Assembly: GCA_009695065.1 (NCBI GenBank)
Contig: SIBR01000048.1
Coordinates: forward strand, 1 to 24,726
DNA: 24,726 nt
From: Opitutus sp.
Lineage (GTDB): Bacteria; Verrucomicrobiota; Verrucomicrobiae; Opitutales; Opitutaceae
Direction of reading: 5' to 3'
The first letter of the stretch is position 1; each line of letters starts with the position of its first letter. This document shows, piece by piece, positions 8,377-15,477 of this stretch. Under the pieces are notes generated by a model. It had not been told where the DNA came from, did no database searches, and saw nothing but the letters and a program-made list of their open reading frames with translations. Made by a program: the position numbers and the translations under genes.

Positions 8377-9408
8377 TTAGTTTGTCCACGTCGTCACCGT
8401 GTCCACCAGCGCCTGCAGGCACTCGATTTTGGCCGTGGGCATGATGCCGTGGCCGAGATTGAAGATATGCCCGTTGGCGCCGCGCATCGCGGTCAGGAGC
8501 CGGGTCGTCTCGCGGGTTACGATTTCCGGCGTGGTGTTGAGGAGCACGGGATCGAGATTGCCCTGCACCGCGACATTGGCGGGCAGGGTGCGGCGGACGA
8601 TCGCCAGGTCGTTGGTCCAATCGACGCTCAGCACGCGGATACCGGTGAACGTCTGAGCGGTGAGGTGCGGGGCCGTGCCCTTGGCGTAGAGGATAACCGG
8701 AAAATCGCGGGGCAGGGCGGAGACGATTTGCCGAATCCACCGGAGGGACGCCGCCTCGTAATCGGGGCCGGCAATGATGCCGCCCCAGGAGTCGAAGATT
8801 TGAATCGCATCGGCGCCGGCGGCGATCTGCATCTTGAAATATACGATGAGCGCGGCCGTGAGTTTTTCCAGCAGCGCGTCGAACGCGGCCCGGTCGGTGT
8901 AGAACAGCAGCTTGATCCGCTCGAATTCGTCGGAGCTGCCGCCCTCGACCATGTACGTAGCGAGCGTCCATGGTGAGCCGCCAAAACCCAGCAAGGCGTG
9001 TTGGCCCGCCAGTTCCTTTTTCAGCAAGTCGAGCGCGGCGGCCACGTAGCGCAGTCGGTCTGGGACCGCGTGGGCGGGAGCCAGCGCGTCGATCTGCGCG
9101 CGGGTCTCGAGCCGGTAGTCCATGCCGATCCCGCCTTCCTCGCGAAAGCGGTAGCCCTGGCCCAGGGCCTCGGGGATAACGAGGATGTCCGAGAACAGGA
9201 TCGCGGCATCGAGGGCGAAGCGCCGCAGTGGCTGGAGGGTGACTTCGGCGGCGAGGGCGGGCGTTCGCACCATTTCGAGAAACGACGACTTCGCCTTGAG
9301 GGCGCGATATTCGGGCAGGTAGCGTCCTGCCTGGCGCATTACCCAAAGGGGCGGGCGATCGAGTTTTTCGCACGCACAGGCGGCGAGGAAGCGTTCACGG
9401 CTGGTCAT
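8377..9408 (-). CDS. hemE: uroporphyrinogen decarboxylase
   Basis: The enzyme removes four carboxyl groups from uroporphyrinogen III to give coproporphyrinogen III, in the cytoplasm and without a cofactor. Signature segments are WVMRQAGRYLPEYR (22-35), ILFSDILVIPEALG with the catalytic-site Asp at about 74, FGGSPWTLATYMVEGG, IQIFDSWGG, VQGNLDPVLL and the late FNLGHGIMP. The length of 343 residues is typical. ATG 9408 is preferred to a TTG at 9423 because MTSRERFLAAC is the usual family N-terminus. It lies 138 nt downstream of hemF and 150 nt upstream of hemG on the same strand. No active-site residue appears lost. Confidence 0.96.
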   Translation of the reverse strand: MTSRERFLAACACEKLDRPPLWVMRQAGRYLPEYRALKAKSSFLEMVRTPALAAEVTLQPLRRFALDAAILFSDILVIPEALGQGYRFREEGGIGMDYRLETRAQIDALAPAHAVPDRLRYVAAALDLLKKELAGQHALLGFGGSPWTLATYMVEGGSSDEFERIKLLFYTDRAAFDALLEKLTAALIVYFKMQIAAGADAIQIFDSWGGIIAGPDYEAASLRWIRQIVSALPRDFPVILYAKGTAPHLTAQTFTGIRVLSVDWTNDLAIVRRTLPANVAVQGNLDPVLLNTTPEIVTRETTRLLTAMRGANGHIFNLGHGIMPTAKIECLQALVDTVTTWTN

Positions 9409-9436
9409 TTGCCAAGCCGCCAAGCAGCGGAGTCTT

Positions 9437-9465
9437 GGCCACGAATTACACCGATGGGCACAAAT
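9437..9465. repeat. AT-richer interspersed segment in the hemE-hemF gap
   Basis: The stretch containing ccacgaattacaccgatggg and cacaaat is poorer in GC than its surroundings. From memory it resembles a short sequence dispersed in intergenic regions of Verrucomicrobiota and relatives. Only one copy is present here, so the repeat status is recollection rather than something the window shows. Confidence 0.3.
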
Positions 9466-9546
9466 GGCTCGGGTTGGATTTGGGTCATTGGTGAAATTTG
9501 GGGCTCAAAAGATGGAATTGGTTTTTGAGGCAATTGGGTTTGATGC

Positions 9547-10470
9547 CTAAGCGGTGGCTTCATTCGCCCAGTCGCGTGGTTTGAGAAAATGATCGTAGAG
9601 TCGGGCTTCGGGACTGCCGGGCGCGGGATGCCAGTCGTAGTCCCAGCGGACGAGGGGCGGCAGTGACATGAGGATCGATTCCGTCCGGCCGCCACTCTGC
9701 AGGCCGAATAGCGTGCCGCGATCCCAGACGAGATTGAATTCAACGTAGCGCCCGCGCCGATAGAGCTGAAACTGCCTTTCGCGGTCCCCGAAGGGCGTGG
9801 CCTTGCGCCGGGCCACAATGGGTCGATAGGCCGGAAGAAAAGCGTCCCCCACGCTGCGCTGGAAGGCAAAGCTCGCTTCGAAGCCGCCCGCCGTGAAGTC
9901 GTCAAAAAACACGCCGCCGATACCGCGGGGCTCTCCACGATGCTTCAGAAAAAAGTAATCGTCGCACCATTTTTTTAACTTTGGATAAAGGGTGGGGCCG
10001 TGCGGCAGGCACGCGGCCTGGGCCGTGCGGTGCCAGTGGACGGCGTCGTCGTCGAAACCGTAGTAGGGCGTGAGGTCGAAACCGCCGCCGAACCACCAGA
10101 CCGTGCCGGGGCCCTCACCCGCCGTGAGGAAACGCACGTTCAGGTGCGAGGTGGGCACGAAAGGATTCCGGGGATGGATGACGAGGGAGACGCCCATCGC
10201 CTGGAATGCCTTGCCGGCCAGTTCGGGCCGCGCGGCGGTGGCCGAGCCTGGCAGCGCGGCGCCGGTTACGTGGGAGAAAGCGATGCCGGCCTTTTCGAAC
10301 ACGGCCCCCTCGGCCAGAATGCGGGTCCGCCCGCCGCCGCCCTCGGCGCGCGACCAGTCGTCGGTGCGAAAGGTTTGCCCGCCGTCCTCTTCTTCGAGCC
10401 CGCGGCAAATCGTATCCTGCAACCCGCGCAGGTAGGCTTCCACCGCGGAGGCGTTGGGTGGCATAGACAT
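9547..10470 (-). CDS. hemF: oxygen-dependent coproporphyrinogen III oxidase
   Basis: HemF converts coproporphyrinogen III to protoporphyrinogen IX by two O2-dependent oxidative decarboxylations. The 307-residue protein is full length. Diagnostic segments are [16 protein letters not shown] (99-114, including the conserved His109), [14 protein letters not shown] (125-138), [10 protein letters not shown] and the near-invariant [20 protein letters not shown] followed by [11 protein letters not shown]. It is the first gene of the leftward heme block. Start ATG 10470 gives MSMPPN; a second ATG two codons later is equally possible. No Shine-Dalgarno site is visible. A divergent membrane-protein gene begins 136 nt away, so the gap should hold promoters for both. 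Confidence 0.97.
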   Translation of the reverse strand: MSMPPNASAVEAYLRGLQDTICRGLEEEDGGQTFRTDDWSRAEGGGGRTRILAEGAVFEKAGIAFSHVTGAALPGSATAARPELAGKAFQAMGVSLVIHPRNPFVPTSHLNVRFLTAGEGPGTVWWFGGGFDLTPYYGFDDDAVHWHRTAQAACLPHGPTLYPKLKKWCDDYFFLKHRGEPRGIGGVFFDDFTAGGFEASFAFQRSVGDAFLPAYRPIVARRKATPFGDRERQFQLYRRGRYVEFNLVWDRGTLFGLQSGGRTESILMSLPPLVRWDYDWHPAPGSPEARLYDHFLKPRDWANEATA

Positions 10471-10530
10471 CAGGCGACGGGCTTCCGCGTGGCAGGAATC
10501 ATTTTCGGGCCAAGGAGAACGGGAAGCCGG

Positions 10531-10548
10531 AATGAGAACGAGAACGAT
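10531..10548. repeat. hexanucleotide tandem repeat in the hemF promoter gap
   Basis: Three near-identical 6-mers, aatgag-aacgag-aacgat, lie in the 136-nt divergent gap upstream of both hemF and the His-loop membrane gene. Confidence 0.5.
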
Positions 10549-10606
10549 TTTTGCCCGCTTTCACATTCGACAGCGCGCCCGCTCGTGTGCTGCCTGACCC
10601 TCCCGC

Positions 10607-11326
10607 ATGCAATCCACCGTCCTGACCACCGTCGCTGTGACCGGTTTTACGGTGGCATTCTTGCACGCGGCGATCCCGACGCACTGGCTACCCTTCGTCC
10701 TCGTGGCCCGGGCGCGCGGGTGGGGGCACACGAAAGCGATTGCGGTCCTCGCGCTGGCCGGGCTCGGACACGTCGGGCTTATGGGCGTGATTGGCCTGGC
10801 GATCGCCTGGCTGGGATTCCAACTCGACGAAAGGATTGGGCGCTTTTTCCCGTGGATAGCGGGTGGTCTGCTGCTGGCGTTCGCGACCTATTATTTTTAC
10901 CGCCAGTGGAGCGGGCGCGGTATCTGTCACCACAATCCGCCGGGCGGGCACCATCACGCTGACGAACACTGTGGTGAGGCCCACGCGAACAGCCATTGGC
11001 ACGCGGAGCTGGAGGATAGTCCGCTGGTGTCGCGCTCGACCGGGGATTGGACGGCCGTGGCCGGGCTGTTTGTCATGCTGACGCTGTCGCCCTGCGAAGG
11101 ATTTCTCCCCATCTATCTATCGGGGGTGCAATTTGGCTGGCGCGGATTCGTTCTACTGAGCGTGATCCTGGCGGTTGCCACCTTTGTCGCCATGACGCTC
11201 TTCACCTGGTTGGCACTGATCGGGTTTGAGAAGTTCCGGCTGAACCGCTTCGAGCGCTACGAATCCGGCATGCTGGCGACGCTCTTCGGCATTCTGGGCG
11301 TGCTGGTCATTGTGCTGGAGCGGTAA
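10607..11326 (+). CDS. polytopic membrane protein with His-rich loop, putative metal transporter
   Basis: This 239-residue protein has about six hydrophobic segments (roughly 5-25, 42-68, 80-98, 148-165, 178-203, 217-238). A loop at about 107-135 is very rich in histidine (CHHNPPGGHHHADEHCGEAH and following). The first segment carries HAAIPTHWLPF, followed by GWGHTKA and GLGHVG. The fourth has LTLSPCEGFLPIYLSG. Helical His motifs plus a His-rich cytoplasmic or periplasmic loop resemble NicO/RcnA- and UreH-like transporters of nickel, cobalt or related metals. I infer metal transport only at family level. It is divergent from hemF, so heme or iron physiology is a possible but unproven link. 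The ATG at 10607 starts directly at the first membrane segment. Confidence 0.75.
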   Translation: MQSTVLTTVAVTGFTVAFLHAAIPTHWLPFVLVARARGWGHTKAIAVLALAGLGHVGLMGVIGLAIAWLGFQLDERIGRFFPWIAGGLLLAFATYYFYRQWSGRGICHHNPPGGHHHADEHCGEAHANSHWHAELEDSPLVSRSTGDWTAVAGLFVMLTLSPCEGFLPIYLSGVQFGWRGFVLLSVILAVATFVAMTLFTWLALIGFEKFRLNRFERYESGMLATLFGILGVLVIVLER

Positions 11327-11355
11327 ACGCCGGGCGGTGCCGGGGGAGCCCCGCG

Positions 11356-12378
11356 CTACTTCTTCGGAATCAATAACTTGATGGCGGGACTGCCGTTGGC
11401 GGGAGGCGGCGGCGGGGCACTTGCGGGTCTCGCGGCGGCGGCGGGTGCCGGCGAAATGGGCGACGAAGAGGTGGAAGGGGTCGCGGCGGTGGCGGCCGGC
11501 GTCACGGGCATCGTGGCAAAGCCGCGCTCGATAAACTCGCTCACCTTCAGGTCGCGACTCTTCGAGTCCGGGCTGCCCATGACCACGACGATCACGCGGA
11601 GGCCGTTGCGCTGGGCGGTGGCGGCAAGGCAGAAGCCCGCGCCGGAGGTGAAACCGGTTTTCAACCCATCGACGCCGGCGACCTTGCCGATGAGATTGTC
11701 GTGATTGCGCATCGCGACGGCCTGGGCCCGGACCGGCGGGCCAAAGGGACGCTCCTTGACCGAGGTGTATTTGAGCACGTCCGTGCTGCTCACGAGGTGG
11801 CGGCTCAAGAGCGCGAAATCGCGCGGGGAGGAGACATCGCCCTCGTCGATGCGTCGGTTGGCCGGCGGGAGGCCGTGCGGCGTCCGAAACGTCGTATGGC
11901 TCATGCCGAATTCCTGGGCCTTGGCGTTCATCCGCTCCACAAAGGCCTCGACCGAACCGGCGGTCGTGCGGGCGAGGGCGTAGGCCGCGTCATTGGCCGA
12001 TTGGATCATCATCGCGTAGAGCAATTCCTCGACGGGGAAAATCTCGCCCTGCTTCAGCCAGACTTTCGTGCCGCCAATTTTGGAATCGGCCGCGGTCACG
12101 GTGACCGGGCTTTCCAGCGTGAGGGTGCGCTTTTGGAGGGCATCGTAGATCACGGCAAAGGTCATCAATTTCGTCATGCTCGCGGGCGGCGTGACTACAT
12201 CGGCCCGGTCCTCGAGAATGACGTTGCCCGTCGCGGCATCCATCACGATGGCGCCCTTGAAGGCGCCCGCGTTGTCGGCCGCGCCCGGACGCGTGGGCGC
12301 TTTCCGCACGTTGGCGGCAAACGCGTTGAAGCCCAAAGCGAGGGCCATCAGCAAAAAAGTCGGGCGTAAAAAAGTCAT
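11356..12378 (-). CDS. D-alanyl-D-alanine carboxypeptidase/endopeptidase, S11 family
   Basis: This exported penicillin-binding protein trims or cleaves peptidoglycan stem peptides in the periplasm. The serine-peptidase triad is complete: SMTK (Ser67, Lys70), SAN (127-129) and KTG (240-242). The signal peptide FLLMALALGFNAFA follows ATG 12378, which is why this start is preferred over one 25 codons upstream. After the catalytic domain (to about residue 285) the usual C-terminal beta-rich domain of DacA/PBP5 is replaced by a Pro/Ala/Ser-rich tail (SSPISPAPAAAARPASAPPP). No membrane-anchoring amphipathic helix is evident. This domain layout fits DacF or PBP7-like enzymes better than PBP5. It converges on the His-loop gene with a 29-nt gap. 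Confidence 0.9.
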   Translation of the reverse strand: MTFLRPTFLLMALALGFNAFAANVRKAPTRPGAADNAGAFKGAIVMDAATGNVILEDRADVVTPPASMTKLMTFAVIYDALQKRTLTLESPVTVTAADSKIGGTKVWLKQGEIFPVEELLYAMMIQSANDAAYALARTTAGSVEAFVERMNAKAQEFGMSHTTFRTPHGLPPANRRIDEGDVSSPRDFALLSRHLVSSTDVLKYTSVKERPFGPPVRAQAVAMRNHDNLIGKVAGVDGLKTGFTSGAGFCLAATAQRNGLRVIVVVMGSPDSKSRDLKVSEFIERGFATMPVTPAATAATPSTSSSPISPAPAAAARPASAPPPPPANGSPAIKLLIPKK

Positions 12379-12511
12379 CCGCCGGAACAAGGGGATTTTG
12401 CGCAAGGGCGCGAGCCGAATCAGACAGGCGGAAAAGTTTGAGGCAATTTTCAAAGCAGGCCGCCAGCGATGAAGCCCATTTGCGCTGGGCGCGGCATCAC
12501 CCTAAGCGATT

Positions 12512-12581
12512 GGGCGGAGGGCCGAGTTCCGATCCGGTCCAACTAACGCTGGGAAGCTCGTTGGAACTCGGCCCTCCGCCC
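12512..12581. repeat. perfect 19-bp inverted repeat, family B copy 1
   Basis: Arms gggcggagggccgagttcc (12512-12530) and ggaactcggccctccgccc (12563-12581) match exactly around a 32-nt loop. The inner 15 nt of the arm recur with one mismatch at 22225-22239. The element lies in the 238-nt divergent gap between the D,D-peptidase gene and rapA, ending 35 nt before the rapA start. Confidence 0.8.
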
Positions 12582-12616
12582 TTGTCTTGGCGTGATTCTA
12601 ACGTCTCATCGTGGTA

Positions 12617-15457
12617 ATGTCTGTCATGGTTGGTCAGCGTTGGATGAGCGAACGGGAACCCGAGCTGGGGCTCGGGTTGGTCGTTTGCGTGGACCAAGCG
12701 GCAAAGCGCGTCGCGGTCGACTTTCCCGCCACGGGCGAAAAACGCCTTTACGCCCTGGGCACACCCGTGCTCAAGCGCGTGGAGTTCCGGCCTGGGGAAT
12801 CCGTTTCGACCCACGAGGGGCTCAACCTCGTGGTCGAGTCGGTGGAGGACGACGGCGGCGTGCTGGTTTACGTGGGACAGGGCCGGCGTGCGCGGGAAGA
12901 TGCGCTCGCGGACGGAACCAGCGTGAGCCTGCCACCGGCGCGCCTCATGGCGGGCCAGGTTGATCCGGGCGAGGTTTTCGACCTGCGCTACCGCGCACTG
13001 TTGGCGCAGGCCCGCTTCCGCCAATCCGACGTGCGCGGCTTCCTCGCCGGCCGCGTCCAGTTGCTCCCGCACCAATTCTACATCCTGCAGGAAGTCTCGT
13101 CGCGGCAGATTCCGCGCGTGCTCCTCGCCGACGAGGTTGGCCTAGGCAAGACCATCGAAGCCTGCCTGATTGTGCAGCGGCTGCTCGCGATCGGCCGGGC
13201 CAGGCGCGTGTTGATTCTCGTCCCCGAGTCGCTCACCCACCAGTGGTTCGTCGAACTGCTGCGGCGCTTCAACCTGTGGTTCAGCATCTACGACGAAGCT
13301 CGCTGCGCGGCGGTCGAGCAAAGCGACCCGGTGGAAAACCCGTTTTTCGCGGCGCAGCTGGTGCTGGCCAGCGTCACGTATCTCGCGGGCGCCGCGCGCC
13401 GCCGGGAGCAGGCGGTGGCGGCGGGCTGGGACCTGGTCGTGGTGGATGAAGCCCACCATCTTCTCTGGGCGCCCGAGCAGGTCAGCACGGAGTACGCGCT
13501 GGTCGAGGAGCTGGCGGGCCGTTCACCCGGTTTGCTGCTGCTCTCGGCCACGCCGACGCAATTGGGGCTGCCGGGACACTTCGCGCGGCTGCGGCTGCTC
13601 GACCCGAATCGCTACGCTGACTACAAGCAATTTCTCACGGACGCGGAAAGTTTTGGCGCCGTGGCCGGCATCGCCGAAAGGATCATTGAGCAAAAGCCCC
13701 TGACGGCCGGGGAACGGGCCATCCTCCAGAAAATCTTCCGGCGCGATCCCGCGCGACTCGCCGAACTGCTCGAGGCGCTGGCCTGCGAGCAACCCGGCGC
13801 CCGGGAGGCGTTGCTCCAGACCCTGCTTGATCAACACGGGACGGGCCGCGTGGTTTTTCGCAACACCCGGGCGGCCATGACCGGATTTCCCCCGCGAAAA
13901 TTTCGCCCGGCGCCCCTGGCTGCCAGCGAGCCGGCGCAGTTCACGCGGATGGCCCGCGAACTGGAGGCGGAGGAGACCGGCGAGGATGGCCACCTGCGCT
14001 ACGCGCTCCGCGGCGACCCGCGGATCGAGTGGCTGGCGGCTTTGCTCAAGCAGCACCGCGCGGCGAAAATCCTGTTGATCTGCAAGAGCCAGCGAAAAGT
14101 GGCCGCGATCGAGGCCGCGCTGCAGGAGAAAATCAACGCGAAGGTCGGGCTGTTCCACGAGGGCCTGCCCCTGGTCCAGCGCGATCGGCAGGCGGCCTGG
14201 TTCGCGGAGCCGGACGGGGCGCAATTGCTGATTTGCTCCGAAATTGGCAGCGAGGGCCGCAATTTTCAGTTTGCCCACCACCTCGTGCTCTTTGATTTGC
14301 CGCTCAATCCGGGGTTGCTCGAGCAGCGCATCGGCCGGCTCGACCGCATCGGACAGAGCGAGACCATCCGGATTCACGTGCCGTATTTCAGCGGCAGCGC
14401 CGAGGAATGCGTCGTGGAATGGTACCACCGCGGGCTCGACGCGTTTGAGATCCTGCTGCACGGCGGCAACGACTATCAGGAGAAATTCAAGGCGAGGCTC
14501 CTCGCGCTTGCGCTGGCTTACCGCGAAGGTGGGAAAGTCGGCCGAAAGCAACTGGAGGCGCTGATCGCGGAGACTGGCCAATTTCGCGAGGCACTATCGC
14601 TGAAAATGAAGCAGGGCCGGGATCGTCTACTGGAGCTTAATTCCTTCAATCCCGCCATGGCTGAACAGGTGCTCACCCGCGTCCGCGCCTCGGATGCCGA
14701 CCCGTTCCTGCGCAACTTCCTCGTCGAGTTGCTCGACCATTTTGGCGTCCGCATCAAGGAACACGAGGAGGGCGATGTGTTTCTCGACCCGAGCCACGCC
14801 TACATCGAAGGCTTTCCCTCGATCCCGGCGGACGGCATGCTCGCGACGTTCAGCCGCTCGCGGGCGATCGTGCGCGAGGATATCCGGTTTCTCTCCCCGG
14901 ATCATTCCCTCGTGCAGGACGCGATCGATCTGCTCGTTGATTCGAAGGCCGGCACCACTGCGTTTGGGATGATTCGATCGGACCAGCCGAACCTCCTGTT
15001 GGAGGCAATTTTCATGCTGGAAGCGGTCGCGGACTCCCGCTGGCACGTGGATCAATTTCTCGCGCCGACCCCGGTGCGAGTGGTGGTGGATGTGCGGGGT
15101 AACGACCTGACGGAGACGCGAAGCGCGGTTTCGCTCGCGGCTGACTTCGAGGACGCGACGATTCAGCGGTTTCTGGAGCGCAAGGGCTTTGGTCCTGGCA
15201 TGCTCAAAGGCCTGCTCGCTGCCGCCACCGAGCGCGCCGATGAGCGCACCGTTACACTCAAGGCGGCCGCCACGGCGAAGGCTTCGACGGCCCTGACCGC
15301 CGATTGCCAGCGGCTGATGGACCTGCAGAAGCTCAATGACCACGTGCGGCCCGAGGAGATTCGGCTGGCGACGGAGCAATTGGAGCACACGCAGGCCGCC
15401 ATTGCGGGAGCCCGCCTGCGGCTGGACTCGATCCGCCTCATCGTGGAAGGGGCATAG
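12617..15457 (+). CDS. rapA: RNA polymerase-associated ATPase RapA (SWI2/SNF2 family)
   Basis: RapA binds RNA polymerase and uses ATP to free it from post-termination complexes so it can be recycled. The 946-residue product aligns with E. coli RapA over its whole length: N-terminal Tudor-like region starting GQRWMSEREPELGLG, SNF2 lobe with ADEVGLGKTIEA (Walker A about 171-178) and DEAHHL (277-282), LLLLSATPTQLG, second lobe with CSEIGSEGRNFQFAHHLV (about 541) and LEQRIGRLDRIGQ (about 568-580), then the RapA-specific C-terminal domain ending GARLRLDSIRLIVEG. ATG 12617 is chosen; GTG 12611 and ATG 12626 are in frame, and the last would best match the E. coli N-terminus. No Shine-Dalgarno site is seen. 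It stands alone on its strand and ends 20 nt from the prfC stop. Confidence 0.95.
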   Translation: MSVMVGQRWMSEREPELGLGLVVCVDQAAKRVAVDFPATGEKRLYALGTPVLKRVEFRPGESVSTHEGLNLVVESVEDDGGVLVYVGQGRRAREDALADGTSVSLPPARLMAGQVDPGEVFDLRYRALLAQARFRQSDVRGFLAGRVQLLPHQFYILQEVSSRQIPRVLLADEVGLGKTIEACLIVQRLLAIGRARRVLILVPESLTHQWFVELLRRFNLWFSIYDEARCAAVEQSDPVENPFFAAQLVLASVTYLAGAARRREQAVAAGWDLVVVDEAHHLLWAPEQVSTEYALVEELAGRSPGLLLLSATPTQLGLPGHFARLRLLDPNRYADYKQFLTDAESFGAVAGIAERIIEQKPLTAGERAILQKIFRRDPARLAELLEALACEQPGAREALLQTLLDQHGTGRVVFRNTRAAMTGFPPRKFRPAPLAASEPAQFTRMARELEAEETGEDGHLRYALRGDPRIEWLAALLKQHRAAKILLICKSQRKVAAIEAALQEKINAKVGLFHEGLPLVQRDRQAAWFAEPDGAQLLICSEIGSEGRNFQFAHHLVLFDLPLNPGLLEQRIGRLDRIGQSETIRIHVPYFSGSAEECVVEWYHRGLDAFEILLHGGNDYQEKFKARLLALALAYREGGKVGRKQLEALIAETGQFREALSLKMKQGRDRLLELNSFNPAMAEQVLTRVRASDADPFLRNFLVELLDHFGVRIKEHEEGDVFLDPSHAYIEGFPSIPADGMLATFSRSRAIVREDIRFLSPDHSLVQDAIDLLVDSKAGTTAFGMIRSDQPNLLLEAIFMLEAVADSRWHVDQFLAPTPVRVVVDVRGNDLTETRSAVSLAADFEDATIQRFLERKGFGPGMLKGLLAAATERADERTVTLKAAATAKASTALTADCQRLMDLQKLNDHVRPEEIRLATEQLEHTQAAIAGARLRLDSIRLIVEGA

Positions 15458-15477
15458 CGGCGGTTGGCGTCGTGGCG

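Noticed and set aside
9525..9549. Hairpin aggca/tgcct at the end of hemF as a terminator
   Set aside because: Only a 5-bp stem with a long loop, and no T-run in the hemF direction.
11341..11353. Small hairpin cgggg-gag-ccccg between convergent genes
   Set aside because: A 5-bp stem without a T-run is expected by chance in sequence this GC-rich.
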